The notes beneath the pieces were generated by a model that ran no database searches, was not told the DNA's origin, and saw nothing but the letters and a program-made list of their open reading frames with translations. From Margaritifera margaritifera (taxonomy: Eukaryota; Mollusca; Bivalvia; Unionida; Margaritiferidae): DNA of 64,000 nt. Shown one piece after another: positions 22,312-33,942 of this stretch. A program made the translations under genes and the position numbers. The DNA lies in assembly GCA_029931535.1 (NCBI GenBank), contig JAQPZY010001660.1, positions 2,071,001 to 2,135,000 on the forward strand, given 5' to 3'. How positions within the stretch are numbered: the first letter of the stretch is position 1; each line of letters opens with the position of its first letter.

Positions 22312-25300
22312 GTAAGTCACAGGATATTCTTATTGTCTTATATACAGACAACCTGCAAATAACATTAGCTAAAATACAGTCAAATCTGACACAAATAGTA
22401 CCATTTAAATTGTTGGAATAGCTCAGCTGTCAGGCAGATGGATTTTGCTTTCATGAAAAATTTGACCCATTCATGATATAGCACAGAAAACATTGATTAT
22501 TCAGACCCATAAGGAGAAATGGATTTTGTATTTCCTGATAAGCAATATTATTAAAAAGAATAAATAATATATCCAGTGGACACCGCTTGATGATGCATTC
22601 GTGCATTTGAGAAGTCCAGAGAGTTTTCTATTGAAATATTTGCTGAAAAATTAAATAGTCACTTCAACAAATACCTCTCCAACCCAAATATGAAAGTTTT
22701 GGCACAAAGTTATGCCTTGCATTGGTTGGTAAAGCACAAGAAATAATAAAGTATAGTGCAGTGACAATTTTCTCTCAATCCACCATAAGTGGATGTCCAA
22801 ATTATTTGGCATTTAGATAATATGTAAAGAAATGAAACTTGAAGAGTGCTATTTACAATGGACATAAGTAGGTCATAGTTGCCAACTTTTCATGCTCCAG
22901 AGATTATTTTAAGTTTTTGCATTTAACTGAGTTTACAGTGAAACACTTTAAATTCATTGTGTTCCAATTTTTGTGGGTGAGCTAGAGCACAAATTCAAAG
23001 TCAGAACAAAATATCAACCAAGCCGACATTCACCCCCACCCCCTTCCCCTGTCATATGCAATGGAAAGGCATCACCTGTTTTTTTCTTTGTATCAATACC
23101 ATGGCTATCTATAGTGCTGAGAATGTGAAATATACATTAGGATAAGTACATGAATGATGAGGAATACTGAAACTGATTGATTACAATTGAATTCAAATGC
23201 AAAATTTCATGAACTCGAAAACTCGTGTAAGATTGTAATGACTCTACCTGATGTATAGTAATAAATGCTGATTTACTCACTGTCTGTGTATTTTATTTCG
23301 CTGAGCTTATATTCTGATTTATAAATACTTTTTTGCACATATCAACTAACTGCTAAATAAACAATCAGCAGATTAGTCCCACTTTCTCAAAGCCCATTTC
23401 AGTCAGGTCTCTCAGAAATGCTACTTTGTCATGTGTGCAGATAAGCCATTTTGTATGAATTGGCTTAAGGGTAAATGTTTGCAGGTAAACTGAGACCTGA
23501 TCTGAATGTACATCTCCACTGTCCTCCAGTTCATTTAACTGATCAATCACCTGTGTTGAACACCACTAATGAAATCCTATTTTGTAACAATTCCATCAGC
23601 ACCAGCCATTACAATACGCTCACATTAATAATACCGCCATTCACCTGAACTTTATCTTTATGGATCCAATTTTGAGGTCACGATCACCCAGCAACAAGGG
23701 GTTCCCACGGGGAGATTTTGGCCAGCTTGTCAGGTTTACAGTCATTGGTTTTGCTCAAGTGCCTAATCCCTAATTGTTAGTTGAGAACGTGATGCTTTGA
23801 TAGCAGTTTTTAAGAACACCTGAGAACCTAATTACTTAAGATTACAATAGTGGTATTAAATGTGTTAGCTCAGACGTGTGGAAAAAGAAGTTGACATTTT
23901 CTTTAAGATCTCCACATTTATGTCAGATGTTAGCAATGAATAACCTAATTATTCAACTTAATTACAGCAGTATGGATTAAACCGGTTTGCTTGCAAATGT
24001 GTGAAAATGAATGTCTGTATAAGCTTTTACAGAGATATATGCATCATTGTTCTTTTTTTTTTCTTTTTTTCTTTTGTAAATGATAGAGAAATTAGGTACC
24101 CACAAATGTGTATTTTTTACCCAAACCATGAAATTTGAAACCCATGTATATAAAGTGTTTCACAGTATCTGACTCTGTTGCATGTACAGTCATGAAACTT
24201 TATGTGTGCATTCATCTTAGAGGGGACTACTCACCATGGACATAAGTAGATTACTTCTTTTTATGCTCTGGTGATTTTGTTATGGTTTTGCATTTAGCTC
24301 AGTTCCTTAGAACTGTTGTATGCACATTCATGAAATTTTAATAGTATTTTTATATTAGGGATATTAATCACCTCAGTGACCGTCTGTTAAGGTTACCGTG
24401 ACCTACTTTTCTTGCTCTGTTGACTGTGAGGATTTTGGATTATGCCACAGCGGAGCAGGCAACAGATAGCATTCTGTGAAATTCTTATGTTCAGAACAAG
24501 GGATTTTAGTTTTGGCTAGTTATATTTTGGCTATTATTAATCTGGACTGGTTTTAATATTTAAGGTGGTAAATTTTGATCGGATTTATTTTTGCGATCTC
24601 TCTCGGAGACAGTTGAATAGCTAAATTTTCTCCATCACTAACAATTTCCAGTATACCGTTTTTGAAATACTTTTCGCAATGTTTTTTTTTTACATTTTGT
24701 TGTTCTTACAAATAGATTATTGGATATTTTGATCAAAATTGGTTATATGGTGACTTCATATCAGTCCCTGGCTTTAAAAGAGGGGGAAGGGGCTTAATGC
24801 CGACTCTCACTCTTGCCAAAAGGTTAATTTATAAAAAAATGTCACCTGTTTAATGCATCATGAATGAATTAAAATCATCATGGTCCATCATTCTTGGATA
24901 CAAGGTTATTTTGTAGATTGGCATTGATGTTGATTACATACATACAGTGTTCAAAACTACTGCCAGCTTGGAAACCTAAATTTAGCATCTTTCAGAGCAG
25001 GTCAGCAAATCTGTAGAATTTTGCTATATGTTTAAATAACTGCTGTCCAGAAGTGCAGCAGGCTCTGGAAGTTAAGGAAAATTGCTTTTTGAAAAACTGA
25101 TATATTTTTATGCATGGCTAAGTGTCTAAGCAATCCAAAATCATTTTAAAATTTATAGGCTGGTGTGAATTTTCTTGTGTTACTCTTAGTCAAATATATA
25201 TCCACATAAGGGTCATTAGATAGAAAAGTATGGAAAAAAGTACAGTGTAACCAATTGTTCATAAATGAATAGCTGAACTAGTATTTAAAAATTCAACAAA

Positions 25301-25647
25301 TTTGCACAGGATGAAGATCATAGATACATACATACATACTCACAGTTCATAGTACTAGGATACACTTAAGGACTTAAGGAACAAGCGACATAAAAATGTA
25401 ATGATTACATCATTTTGAACTGTGCAGTAAGCGTTGATTTTGCAAAAGCAAATGTTCGTAATTTTGAACACTCATGGAAGTCGTGGGAAGATGATACAGT
25501 AGTGTAAATGACATCAGTTTTCTCAAAGATTTCAACATTTTCTCCAATATTGATGGACTTGTTGGTATTAAGAGAAAATATCCTGTTTTTATAGATAATG
25601 TCTTTTGTCTGTGTAGTCATGGCATTAAACTGATGGTTTATTCACAG
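22312..25647. other. Intron between exons i and j; dispersed repeat pair
   Basis: 22855-22945 (GGACATAAGTAGGTCATAGT, ATGCTCCAGAGATTATTTTA, TTGCATTTAACTGAGTT) and 24236-24310 (GGACATAAGTAGATTACTTC, ATGCTCTGGTGATTTTGTTA, TTGCATTTAGCTCAGTT) are diverged copies of one repeat. Nothing else is recognised. Confidence 0.55.
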
Positions 25648-25745
25648 GTCGAATCACAGAAATTCCAGAGACAGATGTATTCATTCTAGAATCTAAGTAC
25701 CAAGATTCTGACAAAAGCATCAAGAGACTTGGGAAAGGCCTGAAG
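25648..25745 (+). CDS. PBRM1: PBRM1 exon j: end of BAH2
   Basis: The acceptor is GTTTATTCACAG before 25648. Two bases complete a Ser codon. The donor GTAAGT is at 25746. The exon is 98 nt, ending in phase 0. It encodes RITEIPETDVFILESKYQDS, then DKSIKRLGKGLK. Human has PTEIPENDILLCESRYNESD, then the GLKRF end of BAH2. Confidence 0.97.
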
Positions 25746-26160
25746 GTAAGTATTCTTGACTTTTGGCACAATTATGATGTAATAAAAAGTTTAAGACTGT
25801 GTCTGTGTGTACAGTGTTGCACCTAGGATTCCAAGGGCAGGGCACATAGGACACAAAATTGCGGGAAACCCATGATCCTGTGCTCAGAGTGAAACACACA
25901 CACTCTCTCTTGACCATAGTTGGAAAATTGAACATTTTTACCTAAATCAGAAGTCGCAACCATGTCAGTTTGCTAAATTTAGTTCATGTTTAATTTTTAT
26001 TGTCTTGTATTGATAGTTTTAGTCTGTATTATGATATACTATCACCAGGGAAAACATTGCAATTGATTGGTGCATCCTCCTGATATGAAGAGTCCATGAA
26101 ATGCATGTTTCTCTTCTGATCTAAATTCAAATCATGTTGTAATAGCAGCCATTCTACTTA
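25746..26160. other. Intron start; hAT-like end fragment
   Basis: CAGTGTTGCACCTAGGATTC at about 25814 resembles the left end of the element at 47731 (CAGTGTTGCACCTATGATCC). No matching right end was found. Confidence 0.45.
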
Positions 26161-26277
26161 CAGAACCTAATTATATAGACTGCCCAGAACTAATTATATA
26201 GACTGCCCAGAACCTAATTATATAGACTGCCCAGAACTAATTATATAGACTGCCCAGAACTAATTATATAGACTGCC
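26161..26277 (+). repeat. Tandem repeat of 23/24-bp units, 5 copies
   Basis: The unit is CAGAACCTAATTATATAGAC plus TGCC. Unit lengths run 24, 23, 24, 23, 23 through loss of one C. Confidence 0.95.
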
Positions 26278-27164
26278 CAGAAATGAACATTTTCTCGTCA
26301 TTTTTCTATCCACACTCTTGTTAAATTCCACTTTACAAAGAAGTTTAGTCTTTAAAAATATCAGTCATTAATCCTCTTAGGGTATAGAGTATTTTTCAAA
26401 TAATAGCACATGTACATTTTATTTGTTCCAGTAAAACGTTTTTTTTACAGCCGAGTATTTGTGTTTGTATGCTTACCTCAAAGATTAGTTATCAGTATAA
26501 CTCCCCTAAAAGTGCATAATAAAATTGTTTTAACTTTTTTTTACAGTGTCTGAACATATAAAAGAAGACAGAAAAAAAGAAAAAAAATTGGTTTAGGCTC
26601 ATTATGGAAATCCAGTCTATCCTACAGTAGATTTCTACAATGATACCAGTTGTGTGTGTTTGGTTTACACGGTTTTACATGCAAAGTACCCAGAAAGATG
26701 GTACCCCCTGAAGACAGATTAAAATTGTTTGCACTCGGTCTTGTTTTGGATCATTACTTTATGGGGAAAAAAATTGTCATGGATGCACTTGTCCATTTTG
26801 CAGTTTGTTTATTTATATGATATTGTTGTGATACATATCATATTGAAGACAATCATCATGATACAACATGGCTGGTGATACCCAGCTCTGTACATGGGTT
26901 AAAAATTTTGGTTGATTTTGTGGTTGCTTAAAAACCATGAATTGGAAGACCCAACAAACAACATTCCATCTGTTAATACAATTAGGCATATCCAGGAATC
27001 TGAGTAGCAAAGAAAATGTCTCTTTTTTTCTTCAGAACTCGCAGTATTTTTATCTTTTATTTTATAATAATTACACACCCACATTTGTTTCATTTATTGT
27101 TATAAAAGAACCATGTATTTGAAATGGGATATGTTGTCTTTGATTATACGATATAATTTCTTTT
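26278..27164. other. Intron left of DIRS copy D, nothing recognised
   Basis: AT-rich sequence; no element seen. Confidence 0.55.
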
Positions 27165-27171
27165 TCAGATA

Positions 27172-27335
27172 TGTTACCCGATTATAATGCCATAGCAGAA
27201 CTACTACTACTTTGCAAATCCAGCCCTCCCAGGCTAAAACTTTTTAGCTAAGAAGCTAGTGGCAGTTAGAGTGATCTCCCCTTGATACAGGGATTGATGC
27301 CAAATCCCGTGACTACTCCAGTTACTACTTCTGCT
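27172..27335 (+). repeat. DIRS copy D left inverted terminal repeat
   Basis: Key parts are ACTTTGCAAATCCAGCCCTC, CCAGGCTAAAACTTTTTAGC, GATCTCCCCTTGATACAGGG and GCCAAATCCC. The reverse complement of about 33185-33355 has the same order with few differences and about 35 extra bases after AGAAGCTA. Confidence 0.9.
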
Positions 27336-27994
27336 TGTATCAAGTAGCACACTCTCTTTGATGAGAGGCCTTGCGAACCAAAACTGCAAGTATTCTGGAA
27401 GTTATTCTACCTTAAAGCAAGTTGGAGGAGTTTTCTCTTTGAAGGGAAATATACTCCAAATATAATTTTCCAATTTTTTCTTGTTCCTTTCTTTCCATGA
27501 CAAAGTTCTCTGCCTTTTGTAAAATTATAACTTTGTTGCATGCACACACGTAGGTGCCCCTTGTACATATCTGCACGGGTCGCTAGTACACCCTCTGACA
27601 TTGGTGTTGCTATATTTTATGAGCAGGTATTGTCTATGCTGTAGAAAACTCAATAATTTGCTGTATAATTTCCGCTACTTTCGTATATGTACAGGTCAGT
27701 TTTTCTATACTTTGTTTTGGTCATTGCATCCACTACATAGTTATTAATAGCAATGCTTTGGTGACTTTACCTGGCAGACTCTATCCTCTCCTGCAGGTAA
27801 GCTATATTATAATTTATTTATAGGACGTGTCAATACGGTTACCTGTATAGGCTGCCATGTTGGCTTTTCTTAAGGTAAATTGTCACATAATGTGTAGCTC
27901 TGTACGTCTGCACTCTGAGTTCATAAAACAGGACGCATACCGGGCTACACCTGTATATATTGTCTACTCTATTTCGGTCTTACAGAGTTAGACT

Positions 27995-28180
27995 ATGGGC
28001 AAGACCAAGTGTAAACTATGTAAACATTGGAAACACAGGAATGACAACCACTCTACATATTTAGCCTGCACCGGTTGCCAATCCATAAACATGTCCGATA
28101 TGTGCTTCATGGATCGAAAGTTAGTGGGCTGCAGTACTCCGGGTACAAAAGGGGAAGACGCAGAAGCGCACTTTGAGGGA
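27995..28180 (+). pseudogene. DIRS copy D ORF1 start with CxxC motifs
   Basis: From ATG at 27995 the peptide begins MGKTKCKLCKHWKHRNDNHS and continues YLACTGCQSINMSDMC. The CxxC, His and CxxC spacing suggests a small zinc-binding fold, as expected of a nucleic-acid-binding gag-like protein; this is inference. The frame then breaks. It may be the true start of the element's first ORF. Confidence 0.55.
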
Positions 28181-28379
28181 TGATGGCGCCATCAGTATAC
28201 ATGCTGATGTCACTTTGGTGAATGATTTACTTTTTGACAGGTATCGCAATCCACAATGTTCATCAACCACGAAACAATCCAAGCTGTCATGGTCAGTGAC
28301 AGCTCCAGCTCCTCCCTCACTGCCTCATCATGATAAACCTTTCTTGGCAGAACCAGTAGGCTGATTACCACACAGGTTT

Positions 28380-29860
28380 GACAACCAGTCGCCTTTATCA
28401 CCTGCAGTTGAGCAAGATCAAGATCAAAGCAAACCACCTTAGTTACTGTCTCACACTTCAAAAGTACGAACCAGCTACATGTATCAAATATCCCCTGCCC
28501 TGTCCCAGCTTAACGAACTGGAAAACATCATGTCAACTAAGATGGCCCAGTTCTGTCACAACCAGACTTTGCCATATGGTTCTGATCGCAACAGGTCACC
28601 ACCGCAGTTGATCATACATGGTAATCCAAAAGATGAAAGGTCTTTGTCCAGTTTGCCGAACCTATGTCAAAGAGGCACTCTCATGGATAAGCCTAATTCG
28701 CATAGTTCCACAAGTCACTCAATGCACCCAATGCCCAACTTAGTGCCTCAGTACACATGGGATGTTGATTCACTTTGTTCTCAACCCTTTGCCACTTAAA
28801 GAGAGCATTTACTTGGTGACTGTTTGGAAGTAACAGTATCCCAATCAGGACGTTCTATGAGCATGGTGAGCTGCCCCCCTTAGACATTCTTCTCCAGCTA
28901 TATCGAGATAGCACAGGAGATGTTGGCATCACCAACTTCCCACAGAGATGACAAAACCTGCTCTCAAGCTCCCTCGTCTTTGTTAAATCTCATGATGATG
29001 AGAGAAGACTGTGCATTCTGGGCTTCAATCAAGGATGCCTTCTGCTTGTTGCCACTGTAGTTTTGTCCTCCAGCTGCTCCATCAGCAGCCTGGTCTAAAG
29101 TTCCGGCAACTGTTGACTTATTGATCAAGAAGGATGAACCAGCCTTGAAATTGCTTCCACAATTGGGTAGAGTTGCTGGCCTTTTGGGTTGCTTACATCG
29201 ACAATTACAGGACCCGAGTGTCAACTGACTCTTTTCTCACAGCGATGTCTTCCCTCAAACTTAATAAGAGGTTCTATAAAAGACTCACACTCCAGTTTTT
29301 CATATGGACACCCCAGCAGTCGACTGAGACATTGCAGCATAGGGATTGCAAAACCATACTCAGTACGTATGGACTGGAAGTCTTTCAATGACACACAGCA
29401 GTTGGTGCTGAATGATGTGGCATTGGGTTCCATGTTGGACTTGGTATCAATGGTTGTCTTCCAACAGCTGAACACAGTTTATCATCTCCCACTCCGAATC
29501 CCACAGGACATGCATGGGAGTCTGTTTCCAGAATGGCCTGCATCTTAAACAGAGCTGCCCAGCACACCCTGGCCAATGCTGTCACTGTAGGTACTAAGTT
29601 AGAGCTGGCGGAAAGAGATGCAGTGCTCTCCACCTCCACCTTTCTTAAAGATCATCATAAAGCCAAGTTACAAACGCAGCCATTATCATCTAATCTCCTC
29701 TTCAATGGTCATCTTGAGGAAATCCCAAAACAAGCCACCAAAAAGACCAATTTCCCTCAAACACAGCCTCAGCCACAAAGGAGGGATTTTCAGGGAAATC
29801 AACAAAAGGATCAAAATGACTTCCTTTGGACACAGCAGACAGGGAAGCAGTCCTACTGAC
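28380..29860 (+). pseudogene. DIRS copy D gag-like remnants
   Basis: Pieces in shifting frames include YQISPALSQLNELENIMSTK (28481) and ILNRAAQHTLANAVTVGTKL (29540). The latter is paralleled in copy C at 11790. The protein is then rich in Lys, Gln and Ser to about 29860. Function unknown beyond likely capsid-like. Multiple stops are present. Confidence 0.65.
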
Positions 29861-29892
29861 CCTACAACAGGAGAAGACCACAGTTATCGAGA

Positions 29893-30640
29893 ATGAAAGT
29901 GGACAAGAGGCAGAGAAAAGATCTTTTTCACCAGCATTTCTCTCGATGTCAGATTATAACAAAAAATGACATTGTTCTCATGCCGCCTTTAACAGATATC
30001 CCAGTAGGGGAAAGCTCCTATTCTTTGCTGTTGAATGTAAAAGTATTTGCCACAATGATCAATGGACCAGCAAGTGGTTTCAGAGGGACTCAGTATCACC
30101 TTCAGCACACCTCCTCCATTGTCCAGGGTCCCTTCAGCTACAAACGTCCCCAACAACCCATTCAAAGCAGCCACTCTGTAGCAAAAAATAAACAACCTTC
30201 TCCAGAAAAGCGTGGTAGAAATCGTTCACAATGTAAATTCACAGAGGTTTTATTTGAGACTGTTCCTGGTCCCAAAGGCCAATGGCACTCTTTGACCAGT
30301 CATAGACTTAAGCATCCTCGATCATTTCATTCATGCCCTGTGATTCAAGAGAGAAAAAACCAAGATGGGTTTTAAATGCTGTTCAGGAGAGAGACTTCAC
30401 AATCAGTGTGGACTTAAAAGATGAATATATACATGTTCCCATTCTCAAAGCTTCATGGAAGTTCCTGCGTTTCGCTTACAAAATCACCATTTACCAGTTC
30501 AGGGCACTCTCGTTCAGACTCAGCATCAGTCCCTGGGTATTCACACATCTGATGGACAGAGTAATGGCCCATGTCAGGACCATCTCCACAGCAGCAACAT
30601 CAAACTACCTGGACAACATTCTGCAAAAACATTAGGTGAG
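29893..30640 (+). pseudogene. DIRS copy D reverse transcriptase remnant
   Basis: In changing frames I see FYLRLFLVPKANGTL then PVIDLS (about 30240-30320; RT fingers) and FTISVDLKDEYIHVPI (motif A with the first catalytic Asp, about 30390). KFLRFAYKITIYQFRALSF follows, then LSISPWVFTHLMDRVMAHVR, then NYLDN at about 30604 where active elements have YLDD. The palm motif C has therefore lost its second Asp. Stops and frameshifts separate the blocks. No function is expected. Confidence 0.88.
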
Positions 30641-30959
30641 TTATATATTGGAGCAAGACATGACATCCCTTGTTACTCTCCTTCTCAGCCTTGGATTCCT
30701 TGTCACCAAGGACAAATCTGACCGCATACCAACTCAGCATTTTGTCAATCTCAGTATGGAGTTCACAATACAGACAAACTGGGTTTGCTCAGTGTGGCAG
30801 CGCACCTCATCGTCCTAGGTCACCTTTTTATGAGACCATTACGAATGATTCTGTTGTCCCATTGGAGGCTGAGACTTTGCCCCTTGGACCAACCTATAAC
30901 AAACTCAACACAAATGAGGTTCCATCTCAAAAGATGGGACAACCTAAATTAGCTCACAT

Positions 30960-31360
30960 CCGGTGTTCCCATGCAGGTACAACCTCCGGAAATCACGGTC
31001 TCTACAGATGCAAGCACAGTGGGCTGGGGTGCACACCTCCTTCCATCATTCCAGGAGGCCAGTGGAGTGTGGCCCATATAGGATTGTCTTTTGCACATCA
31101 ACATCCTGAAGATGAAAGCCATACTGAAAGCATATCACTGATGGCAGGAGGTGCTACACGGAAAGGATGTTCTTATTCTGTACGACAACTCCACTGTGGT
31201 GAATTATCTCAGAAGGTAAGGGGAAACCAAGCCCCCAGACCTTTGCGTTCTTATTTGGGATTTTCTAAGGTGGAGACTTCAACGATAAATCCACATGCAA
31301 ATTTGTCATATTCCAGGCCTACTAAATGTATTAGCAGACTCGCTGTCCTGGAAAAATAAA
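30960..31360 (+). pseudogene. DIRS copy D RNase H remnant
   Basis: In the relevant frame: EITVSTDASTVGWGAHL (about 30985, catalytic TDAS Asp), LYDNSTVVNYL (about 31180, DNS motif), WDFLRWRLQR, and HIPGLLNVLADSLSW (about 31300), typical of retroelement RNase H ends. The order and spacing match DIRS and Ty3-like RNase H. At least one stop lies between blocks. Confidence 0.85.
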
Positions 31361-31424
31361 CTAATACAAATGGAAAAAGGCTCTTCATCCCTCGGTTATC
31401 ACTCACATATTTGCTTGCTGGAAT

Positions 31425-32780
31425 TGACCAATGGTGGATCTATTGGTGACAAGGTGGAATGCAAAACTCCCAACCTTTGTCTCACCAGTCCCAGATCAGA
31501 AGGCCTGGGCAGTTGATCCTCTTTCCATTGATTGGAACGGTCTGGATGCATATGCTTACCCTCCAACACCTCTGATTCCAAAGGTGATAGAGAAAGCAAG
31601 AGAATTGGAGTGTCACTTCATCCTGATTGATCCACTCAAGTGGGAAAAATCGTGGATCAACGACCTCATAAATCTAGCAGCGGAAATCCCCAGGAAAATA
31701 GAGACATTTCCTATCTGCTCAAGCAACCACATTGGCAGGTGTTTCATACCAATCCAGAGCTGTTGAACCTGCAAGTCTGGATCATATGAAAAAGGCCCTC
31801 AAGAACAAAAAGTTCTCTCAACAAGTAGTGAAGAGAGGTTCTCCACTTTGAAAGCATACAAAGGAAAATGGAGAATAGTCTCACAATGGTATGAGCAAGA
31901 ACACATTGTGCTGCTGAATGCATCAATACCTCAGATAGCTAACTTCCTACTGTGGCTCTTTGACGAGAACAGTTAGTGCCAATCACGATAAAAAACTGCC
32001 ATTCCACGATCTCCTACACACTACATCATCATGGAAGAGAGGATATCGGACAAAACAAAGACATATCTGATCTTCTGTTAAATTTTGATTTCACACATTT
32101 TGAGGCGTTGGCTCTATGCCCAAAGTATAATCTATCATGGGTTCTAACCAGACTGAATAAGATGCCATTTGAACTGCTCTCGTGGGCTTCATTGGTTCAC
32201 GTCTCATATAAGATCTGCTTCCTGCTTGTACTAGCCACGGCAGGCAGAATCAGCAAAATACATGCTTTATCAGTTGACCCGAGCTACTGGCAGTTTTGAC
32301 AGGATCGGTCAGCATCGCTCATGATGGCCCCTGCTTTCATTGATAAGAACAGGCTCTCACTCATGGCAAATCAGGCTTTTGTGGTGTAACCCCTGTCTAC
32401 TCATGACACTTCATCTCAAGGTAGCATACAGGATCCAGTGAGAGCTCTGAAGTGGTACCTGAAAAGGACCAAGCCAGTGTATTGAGGGAGAAACGCCTCT
32501 TCTTATCTCTCAAAGAGGGAAAGGACAATATATCATCACAGGCACTTCTGTCCCAGATAAAATGGGTTATCTGCTCTGCATATTGGGAATTAACCCAAGA
32601 TCATATGAAACTGCTACGCATCTCGACTCATGATCTTAGGGCAGTCGCAACAAGCATTGCATTGAAGTGAAACTGTTCACTAGTTGACATTATCCAAGCT
32701 GTGGGATGGAGGTCAGAGTTCATTTTCTCCAGCTTTTACTTCACAGATCTTTCTTCCCAAAATGCTCAGCTAGACCTGTT
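31425..32780 (+). pseudogene. DIRS copy D tyrosine recombinase remnant
   Basis: The N-terminal part is at 31431-31720 (VDLLVTRWN, DWNGLDAYAYPPTPLIPKVI, WINDLINLAAEIPRKI). The catalytic part has TAGRISKIHALSVDP (about 32235, first Arg), HDLRAVATSIAL (about 32628, HxxR), then after an in-frame TGA VGWRSEFIFSSFYF (about 32700, Trp and nucleophile-position Tyr). The catalytic set Arg...His-x-x-Arg...Trp...Tyr is thus still recognisable, but frames are broken at several points. Confidence 0.88.
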
Positions 32781-33033
32781 GGGGCCTATTGCTGTGGCAC
32801 AACAGGTTACCTTCCTGGGCCGTTTGGCAGCTTCCTAAGAATGCGGCTTCATGACATCCACTGGATTTGTGGGAGGAAAATTTTCCCTTTCAGAAGCCAA
32901 TCCCTGGCGTATGGAGTCTATTCTCCAGCCGGGTTATCTATCTAGAAGCTGCCTCACATACTTTATGGGACCAGAGATGACCTCTCCGGGGTAAGGGGAT
33001 GTAATTTCCTCAACCTCTTACCTATTGTCCCAA

Positions 33034-33125
33034 GGTATTATGATCTTGTAACATATTTGAAGAAGAACAAATTTTTTTTCTAGTGAAATATATTTCTTTG
33101 ATAATACTTGCCCGATCATAATACA
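33034..33125. repeat. DIRS copy D internal complementary region
   Basis: GGTATTATGATCTTGTAACA ... CTTGCCCGATCATAATAC is an imperfect palindrome joining sequences like both termini of the element. Equivalent segments occur at 270-375 and about 15060-15165 in copies A and C. In DIRS models this region templates joining of the ends into a circle. Confidence 0.8.
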
Positions 33126-33184
33126 CATACACCCTCCCTGCAGTTACATCCATATTAAGAGCGTGCATTCTGCTCTAGTAGTAA

Positions 33185-33360
33185 CTGAAGTATTCATGGG
33201 ATTTGGCAGCAATTCCTGTATCAAGGGGAGATCACTATCAAACTGCCATCTATGTAGGCAGATAACTTTTAGCTTCTTAGATAAAAAGTTTTAGCCTGGG
33301 AGGACTGGATTTGCAAAGTATTAGTAGTTCTCCTGAGGTATTATGATCAGGTAAGTGTTA
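33185..33360 (-). repeat. DIRS copy D right inverted terminal repeat
   Basis: Inverse of the left repeat: GATTTGGCAGCAATTCCTGT, ATCAAGGGGAGATCAC, AAAAGTTTTAGCCTGGGAGG, ACTGGATTTGCAAAGTA. Ends near GGTATTATGATCAGGTAAGT. Confidence 0.9.
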
Positions 33361-33632
33361 TCTAAGAAACATATTTTACTAGATAAAAATTGTTTTTAAG
33401 AGAGAATGCATACATTTTACATTTATATACAGATATATCCAAAGAGAATTGTTTCTCATTTGGCACTACGATAATTCTTTCTTTAACGTATAAAAGATGA
33501 GTTTAACTGTAAAAAAAACCTAGAATGTTTCATCTGAACCAACTTTTTATGTTTCCCAAAATCTTTTTTCATTAAAAAGAAAACATAACCTTTTAGCTTT
33601 GAATTTCACTCCAGTCCATTTACTTTTCACAG

Positions 33633-33704
33633 AAACACACAGTGTCCCCCAAGGTAACAGATGATGAAATGTATTTCTTCAAGAAACCAATTGCACCTCC
33701 AAAG
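33633..33704 (+). CDS. PBRM1: PBRM1 exon k: post-BAH2 segment
   Basis: The acceptor is CTTTTCACAG before 33633 and the donor GTAAGA is at 33705. The exon is 72 nt, phase 0 at both ends. It encodes KHTVSPK, then VTDDEMYFFKKPIAPPK, corresponding to human VVDDEIYYFRKPIVPQK. The upstream 7.9-kb intron contains the large DIRS element; the downstream intron is 20.2 kb. Confidence 0.96.
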
Positions 33705-33942
33705 GTAAGATTGTTCTGTCTGATAAATTCTAATTCCTGCTGTCACATGGTTATTCATCTGTGTTTTAATCCCTTTTAATTTATTTGTGACCCTATATTC
33801 ACCACTATTTATTTATTTGTGATAGTCTATTCTCATTATTGTCCCACCAACATTTATTGATGTATTGTAAACATATAGAATAGTATTGTACGCTATTGTT
33901 ACTAAAAATTCTCATCTGTTCACAGTAGGTAAGATACGAGTA

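Larger units (their letters stand above)
27165..33375 (+). mobile_element. DIRS-type tyrosine-recombinase retroelement, most complete copy (D), ~6.2 kb
   Basis: It has inverted terminal repeats, an internal complementary region near the right end, and the + strand order gag-like, RT, RNase H, tyrosine recombinase. There is no integrase, protease or long terminal direct repeat, which fits DIRS rather than Ty3/gypsy. DIRS elements are thought to integrate via a circular intermediate using the recombinase and to leave no target duplication; none is evident. All ORFs carry stops or frameshifts, so it is not autonomous. I did not see the methyltransferase-like domain that some DIRS elements carry. 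It lies in the exon j-k intron in the host-gene orientation. Confidence 0.9.

Noticed and set aside
28210..29639. Minus-strand ORFs across the DIRS gag region
   Set aside because: The opposite strand carries the homologous gag/RT blocks; these are shadows.
27165..33375. Ty3/gypsy LTR retrotransposon or retrovirus-like provirus
   Set aside because: Ends are inverted, not direct, repeats. A tyrosine recombinase replaces integrase, and no protease or envelope is seen.
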